DNA of 64,000 nt from Rhizobium hidalgonense (GTDB lineage: Bacteria > Pseudomonadota > Alphaproteobacteria > Rhizobiales > Rhizobiaceae): NCBI RefSeq assembly GCF_002914525.1, contig NZ_LODW01000033.1, forward strand, positions 124,001-188,000, given 5' to 3'. Shown here in pieces: positions 33,014-42,368 of this stretch. The number at the start of each line of letters is the position of its first letter. The first letter of the stretch is position 1. The position numbers were made by a program, and so were the translations under genes. The notes under the pieces were generated by a model. It made no database searches and was not told the DNA's origin. It was given only the letters and a program-made list of their open reading frames with translations.

Positions 33014-33190
33014 ACATCTTCCCACATGACATAACTCGGCTGAAATGCACCCAGGCGGCGACGCCCGCATTGGCGCCTGAGGCGCAGTGCCACCCGCGCC
33101 GCGTACCGTCGCATGTCGTGACGTCCGTCGGCATGGGATTGCCACAGACTCTATGCGGAGACGATGTTTGAGCGCGTTCGCGCGCCCTTA

Positions 33191-33298
33191 TCACTTCAAG
33201 GTCGTTTCGCCGTCCAGCAGCCCGCAGCAGAAGATGCCGATGAGCGCTGCAAGGATGAAGAAGTCGAACAGCGTCAAATACTCCAAAATCGCAGACAT
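33191..33298 (-). CDS. 35-residue membrane microprotein
   Basis: A small gene starting MSAILEYLTLFDFFIL and ending CCGLLDGETTLK, with one transmembrane helix (FFILAALIGIFCCGLL) containing a Cys-Cys pair and a short polar C-terminus. AGGAGG lies 8 nt before the ATG at 33298, a strong ribosome-binding site. It is convergent with the tRNA-Cys gene and divergent from the methyltransferase gene. A GC-rich hairpin near 33172-33187 follows its stop but has no T-run. No family is recognised. Confidence 0.6.
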   Translation of the reverse strand: MSAILEYLTLFDFFILAALIGIFCCGLLDGETTLK

Positions 33299-33502
33299 GG
33301 CCTGCTCCTCCTATTTCCTCCGTTGAAAACAATAACATGAAGGGGCAGGGGATTCCACGTTGCGTTGCAGCGCCTCATTGCCTCTGTGGCGCGGAAGAAG
33401 CGTTTGTCGGATTCTTTTCGCCGGCGGCTGCCAAGCCTTGAAAGCATCGGTGGCGGGGATTAAGAGACGAGGGACAGGAACCGCTTTCAAGAGCGAGAGG
33501 AC

Positions 33503-34168
33503 ATGATGGATTTCGAAGCAGCGCGCGCAAAGATGGTCGACACCCAGGTTCGCACGACGGACGTTACGTCGCATTCCGTGCTGACGGCGTTTCTCACGGT
33601 GCCGCGTGAGGCATTCGTGCCGGAGAAGGCGAAGCTGCTGGCCTATATCGACAACGACGTCGAGATATCGGCTGCCGCACCCGGAAAGCCGGCACGCTTC
33701 CTGATGGAGGCATCGCCGCTCGCCAAGCTGCTGCAGCTGGCCGCGATCACCAAGGATGATTTCGTTCTCGAAGTCGGCTGCGGCACCGGTTACACATCGG
33801 CGCTGCTGTCGATCATTGCCGGCTCGGTCATCGCCCTCGAATGCGACGAGGCGCTGGCCGCCGAGGCGAAGACGCAGCTCGCCGGCTACGCCAAGGTCGA
33901 GGTGGTCACCGGGCCGCTCGAAAAGGGCTACGCTGCCGGCGCTCCCTATGATCTGATTTTCGTCAATGGCGCAGTCGAGGAGGTTCCGACAGCTCTTCTC
34001 GGTCAATTGCGTGATGGCGGCCGTCTTGTGACGGTCGAAGGTTACGGCAATGCCGCCCGCGCCAAAGTGTTCGTCGCCGAGCGCGGCGCCGTTTCGGAAA
34101 ACGTCTTCTTCAACGCTTCGGTCAAGCCGCTGCCGGGTTTCGCCAAGGTGCGCGAGTTCGTTTTCTGA
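33503..34168 (+). CDS. Protein-L-isoaspartate O-methyltransferase-like protein
   Basis: A 221-residue SAM-dependent methyltransferase of the PIMT/Pcm family: N-terminal ARAKMVDTQVRTTDVTSHSV, PREAFVPEKAKLLAY, and the SAM motif VLEVGCGTGYTSALL, then APYDLIFVNGAVEEVP. It diverges from the canonical Pcm encoded at 56.1 kb, whose substrate-loop sequence SRTIPIECG is not present here. Isoaspartate repair is therefore possible but not certain. A strong terminator follows within 60 bp, so it is separate from popZ-valS. Confidence 0.82.
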   Translation: MMDFEAARAKMVDTQVRTTDVTSHSVLTAFLTVPREAFVPEKAKLLAYIDNDVEISAAAPGKPARFLMEASPLAKLLQLAAITKDDFVLEVGCGTGYTSALLSIIAGSVIALECDEALAAEAKTQLAGYAKVEVVTGPLEKGYAAGAPYDLIFVNGAVEEVPTALLGQLRDGGRLVTVEGYGNAARAKVFVAERGAVSENVFFNASVKPLPGFAKVREFVF

Positions 34169-34192
34169 TCTGATTTTGTCGATGCGTTTAGC

Positions 34193-34220
34193 AATGGGCG
34201 CCATCGGCGCCCATTTTTTT
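34193..34220 (+). terminator. Intrinsic terminator after the PIMT-like gene
   Basis: AATGGGCGCC (34193-34202) pairs with GGCGCCCATT (34206-34215) across a 3-nt loop, followed by a T-run to 34220. Confidence 0.9.
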
Positions 34221-34421
34221 ATCGGGGCCGCGTGAGCGCCTTCACAAACATGATTTATCCTGACGCCGCCATGTCGAAAACACCAGGTAACAAAACTGTG
34301 CATGGCCGCACTCAATTGATTCGCGATGATTTTTTTCATGGCTGGGGTATTCTAAGGTCGTGGTGATTCGGATGAACGCTCCACATCGTCCGGTCGTTGT
34401 TTTTGGATAACGGGGATAGAA

Positions 34422-35291
34422 ATGGCTCAGCCAAGTGTAGCGCGTGAACCGTCCATGGAAGAAATTCTGGCCTCCATCCGCCAGATCATCGAAAGCAATG
34501 AGCCCGGCGCGGGCAAGGCGATTTCCGCATCCCTGCCGCCGGTCTACGGCGCCGACGAGGATGACAACGGCTCCGAAATCCATCTGACGGTGGATGACAC
34601 CTATGCCGGCGTGGAGTTCCCCGAGCCGGCCCTGCGCTCCTCCGATCCGCGTTTCGTTGCCGCCAATTCGGCCGGCACCGCCCCCGAAGCTGAAGTGCCG
34701 GCCCGCGCCCTGTCGCTTGCCGATGTCGCCGCCCGCGTGCGCGCCGCCTCCGAGCGCAGCGCCGTGCAGGCCGGTCAGGCACTGCGCGAAATTCCGAGCG
34801 GCTTCCGTCAGCCCGAGCCGCAGCCGGCCCCGATGCCGGAAGCGCCGCGCGCCGCGGCACCGCAGCCGCAGTCGGCTCAGCCTGTTTTCGAGGCTACCCC
34901 GTCCGTTCAGCAGGTCGCAATTCAGCAGCCGGTCGAGGCGCCGGTGTTTGCAGAAACCCCGGCGGTCGCAGTCGCCGAGCCGGCGCCTGCCGTGGAGACG
35001 GCGTTGCCGCCTTTGGAACCGGTCCAGTCCTCGGCCGAGCGTTTTCTGCCGAGCCTCGCCGACGAGGTTCAGCCGAACCTGCTTTCCGAGAATGCCGGCC
35101 TGCAGATCAGCCGCTCCTTCGAAGAGCTCGCCGCCGCCATCGACGGTGCGGAGCGCCGCTCGCTGGACGAGATCGCAGAGGATATGCTGCGCCCGATGCT
35201 GCGCGAATGGCTCGATGATAATCTGCCGACGCTGGTCGAGCGGCTGGTGCGCGAGGAAATCGAGCGCGTGGCGCGCGGCCCGCGCCGCTGA
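34422..35291 (+). CDS. popZ: DUF2497 protein, PopZ-type polar organising protein
   Basis: A 289-residue protein with the two conserved ends of PopZ: an N-terminal helix (REPSMEEILASIRQIIES) and a C-terminal ~75-residue helical region (SFEELAAAIDGAERRSLDEI, then EDMLRPMLREWLDDNLPTLV). The ~170 residues between are rich in Pro, Ala and Glu and should be disordered. In Caulobacter and Agrobacterium PopZ forms a polar hub that anchors the chromosome centromere and cell-cycle proteins. The symbol is given by homology of family and architecture. It starts 116 bp before valS and ends at a terminator. Confidence 0.85.
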   Translation: MAQPSVAREPSMEEILASIRQIIESNEPGAGKAISASLPPVYGADEDDNGSEIHLTVDDTYAGVEFPEPALRSSDPRFVAANSAGTAPEAEVPARALSLADVAARVRAASERSAVQAGQALREIPSGFRQPEPQPAPMPEAPRAAAPQPQSAQPVFEATPSVQQVAIQQPVEAPVFAETPAVAVAEPAPAVETALPPLEPVQSSAERFLPSLADEVQPNLLSENAGLQISRSFEELAAAIDGAERRSLDEIAEDMLRPMLREWLDDNLPTLVERLVREEIERVARGPRR

Positions 35292-35309
35292 TCGGATTGC
35301 TTTTTCCTG

Positions 35310-35342
35310 AAAAGCCGCTCCGGTCTCCGGGGCGGCTTTTTT
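35310..35342 (+). terminator. Intrinsic terminator after popZ
   Basis: AAAAGCCGC-TCCGG and CCGGGGCGGCTTTT form an almost perfect GC-rich stem with a short loop, followed by T residues to 35342. It lies between popZ and valS. Confidence 0.85.
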
Positions 35343-35407
35343 ATTGACTTGCCGGTGCCCATCCTATTTACAAACGCCACCCTCGAACCTCGAAAATTGG
35401 TCAGAAA

Positions 35408-38251
35408 ATGCTCGACAAGACCTATGATTCTGCTGCCGTCGAACCCAAAATCGCCGCGAAATGGGATGAGGAAGACGCTTTCCGCGCCGGCGCGAACGCC
35501 AAGCCCGGGGCCGAGACCTTCACCATCGTCATCCCGCCGCCGAATGTCACCGGTTCGCTGCACATGGGCCATGCGCTCAACAACACGCTGCAGGACATCA
35601 TGGTGCGCTTCGAGCGCATGCGCGGCAAGGACGTGCTCTGGCAGCCCGGCATGGACCATGCCGGCATCGCCACGCAGATGGTCGTCGAGCGCAAGCTGAT
35701 GGAACAGCAGCTGCCTGGCCGCCGCGAAATGGGCCGCGAGGCCTTCATCGACAAGATCTGGGAGTGGAAGGCTGAATCGGGCGGGCTGATCTTCAACCAG
35801 CTGAAGCGGTTGGGCGCGTCCTGCGACTGGTCACGCGAACGCTTCACCATGGACGAAGGCCTGTCGAAGGCCGTGCTCGAAGTTTTCGTCACGCTCTACA
35901 AGGAAGGCCTGATCTACAAGGACAAGCGCCTCGTCAATTGGGACCCCAAACTCCTGACGGCTATTTCCGACATGGAGGTCGAGCAGCACGAGGTGAAGGG
36001 CCATCTGTGGCATCTGCGCTATCCGCTCGAGCCCGGCGTCACCTATCAATATCCGATTGCCTTCGATGAGGAAGGCAAGCCGACCGAATTCGAGACGCGC
36101 GACTATATCGTCGTTGCGACGACGCGGCCGGAGACGATGCTCGGGGATACCGGCATTGCCGTGAACCCCGAAGATGAGCGCTATAAATCGATCGTCGGCA
36201 AGCATGTCATCCTGCCGATCGTCGGCCGCAAGGTTCCGATCGTCGCCGATTCCTATGCCGACCCGACGGCCGGCACGGGTGCGGTGAAGATCACGCCTGC
36301 GCACGACTTCAACGACTTCGAAGTCGGCAAGCGCGCGAAGCTGCGCGCCATCAACGTTATGAACGTCGATGCCACGATTACCATCAAGGACAACGAGGAT
36401 TTCCTCGAAGGCCTCGACAACCCGGCCGCACTGCATGGCGCCTGGGACCGTCTGGAAGGGCAGGACCGTTTCTACGCGCGCAAGATCATCGTCGAGATTT
36501 TCGAGGAGGCCGGCCTCGTCGACAAGATCGAACCGCACAAGCATATGGTTCCGCACGGAGACCGCGGCGGCGTGCCGATCGAGCCGCGGCTGACCGAACA
36601 ATGGTTTGTCGACAATAAGACATTGGGACAGCCCGCGCTTGAATCCGTTCGCGAGGGAAAAACCAGGTTCATTCCGAGGAACTGGGAAAACACCTATTTC
36701 AACTGGCTGGAGAACATCGAGCCGTGGTGCATTTCGCGCCAACTCTGGTGGGGGCATCAGATTCCCGCCTGGTATGGCCCGGATGGTCAGGTCTTCGTCG
36801 AGCAGACCGAGGAGGAGGCGCTGCAGGCGGCGATCCAGCATTACCTCTCGCATGAGGGGCCGATGAAGGCCTATGTCGAGGACCTGCTCGAAAACTTCAA
36901 ACCGGGCGAAATCCTGACGCGCGATGAAGACGTGCTCGATACGTGGTTCTCCTCCGCGCTCTGGCCCTTCTCGACTCTCGGTTGGCCCGACCAGACGCCG
37001 GAACTTGCCCGCTACTATCCGACGAGTGTTCTGGTCACAGGTTTCGATATCATTCCGTTCTGGGTCGTTCGCATGATGCAGATGGGCCTGCATTTCATGA
37101 AGGACGAGAATGGCGATCCCGTCGAACCCTTCCATACGATCTACATTCACGCGCTGGTGCGCGACAAGAATGGGCAGAAGATGTCGAAGTCCAAGGGCAA
37201 CGTCATCGATCCCCTGGAATTGATCGACGAATACGGCGCCGATGCGCTGCGTTTCACCCTGGCAATCATGGCGGCGCAGGGCCGCGACGTGAAGCTCGAT
37301 CCGGCCCGCATCGCAGGCTATCGCAATTTCGGCACCAAGCTCTGGAACGCCACGCGTTTCGCCGAGATGAACGGTGCCAAGAGTGATCCGTATTTCGTGC
37401 CCGAGGCTGCCGAACTCACCATCAACCGATGGATCCTGACGGAACTTGCCCGTACGGAACGTGACGTTACGGAAGCGCTCGAATCCTTCCGTTTCAACGA
37501 TGCCGCCGGCGCGCTCTACCGTTTCGTCTGGAACGAGGTCTGCGACTGGTATCTCGAACTGCTAAAGCCGGTCTTCAACGGCGAGGACGAGGGCGCCAAG
37601 GCCGAGGCGCAGGCCTGCAGCGCCTATATCCTCGAAGAGATCTACAAGCTGCTGCATCCCTTCATGCCCTTCATGACCGAAGAGCTCTGGGCGCATACGG
37701 CAGGCGAGGGCAAGGAGCGCGACACCTTGGTCTGCCATGCCGAATGGCCCTCGCCCTCCTATGCCGATAACGGGGCCGCCGACGAGATCAACTGGCTGAT
37801 CGACCTCGTCTCCGGCATCCGCTCGGTGCGCGCCGAAATGAACGTGCCGCCGTCGGCGACAGCGCCGCTCGTCGTCGTCAAGGCCAACAACCTGACGCGC
37901 GAAAGGCTGTTCCGCCACGACGCCGCCATCAAGCGGCTTGCGCGCGTCGAGGCGATATCGCTGGCCGACGATGCGCCGAAGGGGGCTGCTCAGATCGTCG
38001 TCGACGAGGCGACCATCTGCCTGCCGCTCGGCAATCTGATCGACCTTTCCGCTGAAAAAGCCCGGCTGGAAAAGGCGATCGGCAAAATGGAAGGGGAGAT
38101 CTCGCGCATCGACGGCAAGCTCTCCAACGAGAAGTTTGTCGCCAATGCCAATCCCGACGTGGTCGACGCCGAGCGTGAGCGCCTCGAGGAGCTGAAGGGG
38201 CAGATCGCCAGCTTGAAGACCGCGCTCTCCAGGGTGAGCGAAGCCGGATAA
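35408..38251 (+). CDS. valS: Valyl-tRNA synthetase
   Basis: A 947-residue class I aminoacyl-tRNA synthetase attaching valine to tRNA-Val. The HIGH-type motif is PPPNVTGSLHMGHALN near residue 40 and the KMSKS motif is KNGQKMSKSKGNVIDPLE near residue 590. The CP1 editing domain includes TTRPETMLGDTGIAVNP. The C-terminal coiled-coil arm is visible from about residue 880 (LSAEKARLEKAIGKMEGEIS). Length is normal for bacterial ValS. It is followed by a terminator; upstream a terminator separates it from popZ. Confidence 0.97.
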   Translation: MLDKTYDSAAVEPKIAAKWDEEDAFRAGANAKPGAETFTIVIPPPNVTGSLHMGHALNNTLQDIMVRFERMRGKDVLWQPGMDHAGIATQMVVERKLMEQQLPGRREMGREAFIDKIWEWKAESGGLIFNQLKRLGASCDWSRERFTMDEGLSKAVLEVFVTLYKEGLIYKDKRLVNWDPKLLTAISDMEVEQHEVKGHLWHLRYPLEPGVTYQYPIAFDEEGKPTEFETRDYIVVATTRPETMLGDTGIAVNPEDERYKSIVGKHVILPIVGRKVPIVADSYADPTAGTGAVKITPAHDFNDFEVGKRAKLRAINVMNVDATITIKDNEDFLEGLDNPAALHGAWDRLEGQDRFYARKIIVEIFEEAGLVDKIEPHKHMVPHGDRGGVPIEPRLTEQWFVDNKTLGQPALESVREGKTRFIPRNWENTYFNWLENIEPWCISRQLWWGHQIPAWYGPDGQVFVEQTEEEALQAAIQHYLSHEGPMKAYVEDLLENFKPGEILTRDEDVLDTWFSSALWPFSTLGWPDQTPELARYYPTSVLVTGFDIIPFWVVRMMQMGLHFMKDENGDPVEPFHTIYIHALVRDKNGQKMSKSKGNVIDPLELIDEYGADALRFTLAIMAAQGRDVKLDPARIAGYRNFGTKLWNATRFAEMNGAKSDPYFVPEAAELTINRWILTELARTERDVTEALESFRFNDAAGALYRFVWNEVCDWYLELLKPVFNGEDEGAKAEAQACSAYILEEIYKLLHPFMPFMTEELWAHTAGEGKERDTLVCHAEWPSPSYADNGAADEINWLIDLVSGIRSVRAEMNVPPSATAPLVVVKANNLTRERLFRHDAAIKRLARVEAISLADDAPKGAAQIVVDEATICLPLGNLIDLSAEKARLEKAIGKMEGEISRIDGKLSNEKFVANANPDVVDAERERLEELKGQIASLKTALSRVSEAG

Positions 38252-38281
38252 GTTTCAGCCCTCGTTTTGGCAAGCTATTTC

Positions 38282-38312
38282 AAAGACGCGCTCCCCAGGG
38301 GCGCGTCTTTTG
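38282..38312 (+). terminator. Intrinsic terminator after valS
   Basis: AAAGACGCGC (38282-38291) pairs with GCGCGTCTTT (38301-38310), loop of 9 nt, followed by T and TGTCG. It lies 31 bp after the valS stop. Confidence 0.85.
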
Positions 38313-38648
38313 TCGTTTGGGCGCGCGTTGATTCGGTCCTGAAAACGCTGATTTCAGGCGCTAAGGCTGTGGATTGTGGCTTCCCGGGCCTCCTGCGGGC
38401 GAAAACTGTCACTGTTGTCGGATTGATACAGCTTCCGCAATGTGTGGAATGAAAACCCAAAACCCCATCTGAAAATCGGCCGCTCTGGAATAAAATTTTA
38501 TTAACCAGATTTTTTGACGTGTCCGTCAATTTCTTTACGTAAGTTGGCCGATCTAAGGCCTGGGAGCACCGCCGTGGGGCGCGTTGCCAGGTCGAGCGAA
38601 CACTTACTAGAGTGGCGTCACATCAATTGCTGGAGTGGGGGAGACACA
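38313..38648. other. Upstream region of the FadL-type gene, no gene seen
   Basis: About 336 bases between the valS terminator and the start of the outer membrane protein gene. It has AT-rich stretches (around 38490-38520) suitable for a promoter. No ORF with a ribosome-binding site is present; a long 5' leader is likely. Confidence 0.5.
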
Positions 38649-39911
38649 ATGGCATCGCGTAGGTTTTCCAAGGGCGTTACGTCGCTCGTTCTTTTTTCGT
38701 CGCTTGCATCCCCGTCCTTCGCCGGCGGTCTGGAGCGCGGTGGATACAATATCGATCAGCTGTTCGATACGTCGCCTTTCTCATTTCAGTCGGGCGTGAC
38801 CTACGTCACGCCGCAGCGCAAGCTGAAGGACGTCCGCGATACGGAGACGTCGCTATCTTCAGGCGGCAATCTGAACAGCCGTCCAAACTCCGCCGACGAG
38901 ACCTCAAATTACACGATCCCCTATATCGGCTTTAAGGCTGGTTTCGGCGATGCAGTCGACTGCCTTGTCGACTATTCGGAGCCCTTCGGCGCGCATACCG
39001 ACCCCGGTTCGAACTGGGCCGGCGCCAACAATAACATTGAGACAGAGATCAAGACTCGCAACTATGGCGGCACCTGCTCCTATCGTTTTGATGTCGGCCC
39101 TGGACAGCTTCGCTTCATCGGCGGCGCTTTCTATCAGGAAGTCGAAGGCTTCAAAGAACGTCTGGTTTCAACGGTTCCGCTTCTGTTCGGTACTGGAACT
39201 GGCGTCGGCCGCCTGGATCTCGACGATAGCGGCTGGGGCTGGCGTGCGGGTCTCGCTTACGAGATTCCGGAATATGCGATGCGTGCGAGCCTCGTCTATA
39301 ACAGCCGCGTCAAGTACGATAACTTGACCGGGACTGTTGACCTCCGTCAGGTTCCGGTTGTCCCGATGTTTGGCGGCCAAGTCACACCTGTTTTTGGTTC
39401 CGCCGAAGCGCCGGATTCGCTGGAGCTGAAGCTGCAAAGCGGAATCGCTCCGGATTGGCTGGCCTTCGGGTCGGTCAAGTGGACGAACTGGAGTGTCCTG
39501 CAATCCGTGCCTTTCTGCCCGACGTCGACCAAGGGCGTGGTTGCCTGCAAATCCGGCGGCTCGACGGAGCTAACCTCGCTCGACCTGCTTTATCAGGATG
39601 GCTGGACGATCAGCGGTGGCGTGGGCCACAAGTTCAACGATCAGTGGTCCGGTGCAGTCAGCCTGACATGGGACCGCGGCACCAGCCAGGGCTATGGCGC
39701 GCAGACCGACAGCTGGACCGTGGGGCTCGGTGCAGCCTACACACCGACCGAACATATTGAATGGCGTGTCGCCGGTGCCGTGGGCGTGTTGACGAGCGGT
39801 TCGTCCGGGGTCATGACCCGGAACGGCGTCACCTTCGGAGATGATGTCTCCTATTCCTTTGGCAACGATCTGGTCGCTGCACTGTCGACCAGCCTAAAGG
39901 TCAAGTTCTAA
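38649..39911 (+). CDS. Outer membrane transport protein, OMPP1/FadL/TodX family
   Basis: A 420-residue outer membrane beta-barrel protein for uptake of hydrophobic compounds such as long-chain fatty acids. A signal peptide (FSKGVTSLVLFSSLASPSFA) is followed by GGLERGGYNIDQLFDTSPFS, which corresponds to the N-terminal plug of FadL proteins. The barrel shows alternating strands with conserved WLAFGSVKWTNWSVLQ and YQDGWTISGGVGHKFNDQWS, and the protein ends with Phe (TSLKVKF), the usual recognition signal for barrel assembly. I placed the start at ATG 38649, preceded by GGGGGAGA; the open frame continues upstream without signal features. A terminator follows. Confidence 0.88.
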   Translation: MASRRFSKGVTSLVLFSSLASPSFAGGLERGGYNIDQLFDTSPFSFQSGVTYVTPQRKLKDVRDTETSLSSGGNLNSRPNSADETSNYTIPYIGFKAGFGDAVDCLVDYSEPFGAHTDPGSNWAGANNNIETEIKTRNYGGTCSYRFDVGPGQLRFIGGAFYQEVEGFKERLVSTVPLLFGTGTGVGRLDLDDSGWGWRAGLAYEIPEYAMRASLVYNSRVKYDNLTGTVDLRQVPVVPMFGGQVTPVFGSAEAPDSLELKLQSGIAPDWLAFGSVKWTNWSVLQSVPFCPTSTKGVVACKSGGSTELTSLDLLYQDGWTISGGVGHKFNDQWSGAVSLTWDRGTSQGYGAQTDSWTVGLGAAYTPTEHIEWRVAGAVGVLTSGSSGVMTRNGVTFGDDVSYSFGNDLVAALSTSLKVKF

Positions 39912-39933
39912 TCCTCCCATTTGAAGAATTGAC

Positions 39934-39961
39934 GAGCCCGGCACTACCGGGCTCTTCTTTA
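39934..39961 (+). terminator. Intrinsic terminator after the FadL-type gene
   Basis: GAGCCCGG (39934-39941) pairs with CCGGGCTC (39947-39954), 5-nt loop, followed by TTCTTTATT. Confidence 0.85.
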
Positions 39962-40632
39962 TTCACGCCCGTTAATCATGCCATTTTCTCATCCCGTTTT
40001 GTGACGATTCCGCAACACTTTTTTACGACGATTGGCGTAAGGTGGCGGCGGGGTGAAATTGTCCATTTCCCGCCACAAAGAGAGCGCAGCGATATTTGCA
40101 GGCGAGGATGTGGGCAGGCTTGCGGTGCGTGTAAATAGTAGCATGGGTCGATTTTTTTCCGGTAATACCAGATCGCGCGATACGATTGGCGGCAATCGTT
40201 TGGTTGTGGGCGTTTCGCTTTCCGCACAAGGGTGTTCCGGCCGCCAACCCGGCCTCGCGGCGGCGCCGTCGAGCCGTTCGTTGTTGTCGTTTTCGGCCCG
40301 CTCGGGTCAGCAGCCCGGCATTGCCGGAGACGCCGATACCGGTTTCGTCACATTTGCCGTTTACGAATATGGTGAAGGCGGGAAGGCGGATGCCGCACCT
40401 GCCGAAAGAGTGCCACGGAGATTGCAGTCGGGCCATGCCGGGAGCCGGGTGGTTCTGAGTGATGGGGTGAGAATTCGGCCTTCGAGAGAAGGTCAATGGG
40501 CTGGATGCGACGCGGGCAAAGGAGCCATGGAGCTCGCCGCGGGATCGCTCGCCTCGACGAAATACATCCGCGGAACGCACGGCGCGAGCGCCGCTGCCTC
40601 CTGCCTGCGATGAGCGAAAGAAATCGGTTGAA
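39962..40632. other. Long upstream region of exoR, no supported gene
   Basis: About 670 bases. An open frame of 186 codons on the plus strand (40053-40613) and a longer one on the minus strand cross it, but neither has a ribosome-binding site, a domain or convincing codon use. The region probably carries the exoR promoter and perhaps regulatory RNA; I could not identify specific sites. Confidence 0.5.
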
Positions 40633-41436
40633 ATGGTGACGTCCGAGTTCAAACTGTTCCAATTCATGCTGATGGGCATGTCTTTGGCCGTAGCGCTGGC
40701 GCTGTCCGGCCCAGTCCGCGCATTCGACATCAAGGCCCCCGTCAGCAAGGAATCCGGACCCTTCGATCTCTTCAAGTTCGGCTTCAAAGCCTATAAGAAC
40801 GGACAGAAGGAAGAGGCGGTCGAAGCCTATAAATACGCTGCCGAAAAGGGCCACACCGGCTCGCGCTGGGCGCTTGCCAACATGTATGCCGATGGCGACG
40901 GCGTGACGCAGGATGATTTCGAAGCCTTCAAGATCTACAGCGAGATCGCCCAGCAGGGTGTCGAGCCCGGCTCGGAAGATACCGGCTTCTTCGTCAACGC
41001 GCTGCTCTCGCTCGCCAACTATTACAAACATGGCATATCAGGCAGTCCGGTCCGGATCGACCTGACCCAGGCGCGCCAGCTTTATTTTCAGGTGGCCTCC
41101 ACCTTTGGCGTCCCCGAGGCGCAGTTCCAGCTGGCGCAGATGATGCTGGCCGGCGAGGGTGGCAATGCCAGCCCGCAGCAGGCGAAGAAATGGCTAAACC
41201 AGGCCCGCAAGAGCGGTCATCCCGGCGCCATGGCGGTTTTCGGCAATATTCTTTTCGACGAAGGCCAGACGGCCCGCGGTCTCGCTTTGATGACCGCCGC
41301 TCTCGACCGCTGCAAGCCCAAGGATTGCAACTGGATGGAAGCGCTGCAGGAACAGGCCTTCTCGGTTGCCAACGAGGCCGACCGCCGCACGGCGGTATCC
41401 CTGTCGCACAGCATCGCCAGCGGCTCTGACGATTAA
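40633..41436 (+). CDS. exoR: ExoR, periplasmic negative regulator with Sel1-like repeats
   Basis: A 267-residue protein with a signal peptide (FMLMGMSLAVALALSGPVRA) and Sel1-like repeats (KNGQKEEAVEAYKYAAEKGH, GSRWALANMYADGDGVTQDD, then AEAQFQLAQMMLAGEGG-type units). Length, start and repeat sequence fit ExoR of Sinorhizobium meliloti closely. In that organism ExoR binds the sensor kinase ExoS in the periplasm and keeps ExoS/ChvI off; proteolysis of ExoR in acid or during host infection releases the system and changes succinoglycan, motility and symbiosis genes. The exoS/chvI genes are not in this window. It converges with xthA. Confidence 0.88.
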   Translation: MVTSEFKLFQFMLMGMSLAVALALSGPVRAFDIKAPVSKESGPFDLFKFGFKAYKNGQKEEAVEAYKYAAEKGHTGSRWALANMYADGDGVTQDDFEAFKIYSEIAQQGVEPGSEDTGFFVNALLSLANYYKHGISGSPVRIDLTQARQLYFQVASTFGVPEAQFQLAQMMLAGEGGNASPQQAKKWLNQARKSGHPGAMAVFGNILFDEGQTARGLALMTAALDRCKPKDCNWMEALQEQAFSVANEADRRTAVSLSHSIASGSDD

Positions 41437-41451
41437 GTTCGGACGGAAGCC

Positions 41452-42243
41452 TCAGGCCGCGAAATCGAAATAGGCGATCACAGGCACGTGGTCGGACGGC
41501 TTTTCCCAGGCTCGTACATGTTTTTCGATCGCAGCCGAGGTCATCCGGTCGGCCGCCTCAGGCGATAGCAGCAGGTGATCGATGCGGATGCCGTTGTTCT
41601 TCGGCCAGGCGCCGGCCTGATAGTCCCAGAACGAATAGAACTGCGTCGCATCCGTCGTCGCGCGCACCGCATCCGTCAGCCCGAGATTTTCGAGCCGTCT
41701 GAACGCCTCCCGCGTCTGCGGCAGAAACAGCGCATCACTTTCCCAGACCCTGGGATCGAAGCAATCGTGCGGTTCCGGGATGACATTGTAGTCGCCGGCA
41801 AGCACCAGCATCTCCTCATAGGCCAGCCGTTCGGCGGCAAAGGTCCGCAGGCGCTCCATCCAGGCGAGCTTGTAGGGGTATTTCTCCGTGTCGACAGGGT
41901 TGCCGTTCGGCAGGTAGATGCAGCAGACGCGCAGGATGCGTGTGTCGGGCAGCGTGAACACGGCTTCGAGGAAGCGCGACTGTTCGTCGAGTGGATCGCC
42001 GGGCAGGCCGCGGTTCACTTCGGAAGGCGAACTCTTGGAGAGGATCGCCACGCCATTGAAGCCCTTTTGACCGTGTGTTTCGACGTGATAGCCGAGCGCT
42101 TCGATCTCCAGCCTGGGAAAACCTTCGTCGACCGTCTTGATCTCCTGCAGGCAGACGATATCCGGATCGGAATCCTTGAGCCATTGCGTGAGATTGTCGA
42201 TGCGCGCCTTGACGCCGTTGATGTTCCAGGTCGCGATCTTCAT
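41452..42243 (-). CDS. xthA: Exodeoxyribonuclease III
   Basis: A 263-residue DNA repair enzyme of the EEP family with AP endonuclease and 3'-exonuclease activity. Motifs: ATWNINGVKARIDNLTQWL with the metal-ligand Asn, LQEIKTVDEGFP with the catalytic Glu, VLAGDYNVIPEPHDCFDP with Asp/Asn, RIDHLLLS and SDHVPVIAYFDF with the catalytic Asp-His. The start at 42243 (MKIATWN) is the family N-terminus; the longer frame adds 19 unrelated residues. It converges with exoR, 15 bp apart. Confidence 0.95.
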   Translation of the reverse strand: MKIATWNINGVKARIDNLTQWLKDSDPDIVCLQEIKTVDEGFPRLEIEALGYHVETHGQKGFNGVAILSKSSPSEVNRGLPGDPLDEQSRFLEAVFTLPDTRILRVCCIYLPNGNPVDTEKYPYKLAWMERLRTFAAERLAYEEMLVLAGDYNVIPEPHDCFDPRVWESDALFLPQTREAFRRLENLGLTDAVRATTDATQFYSFWDYQAGAWPKNNGIRIDHLLLSPEAADRMTSAAIEKHVRAWEKPSDHVPVIAYFDFAA

Positions 42244-42368
42244 GGCTCTGTCCCGTTCATGACGACATGCGTAAAAACAAAGAGCTAAAGCGTGCCGCAT
42301 GAATCAGCGTCGATGCAGCTTTAGCGGGCTTCTTGTATCGCGGTATTTCGCCAGGGGACAAGACGATA

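Noticed and set aside
28800..33014. A genomic island inserted at one of the tRNA genes
   Set aside because: Both tRNA genes are intact, but there is no integrase, no direct repeat of a tRNA 3' end and no transposase; the gene-poor character alone is not enough.
40053..40613. A 186-codon plus-strand open frame upstream of exoR
   Set aside because: No ribosome-binding site, mixed codon use and no recognisable domain; it overlaps an equally long minus-strand frame. Left as intergenic.
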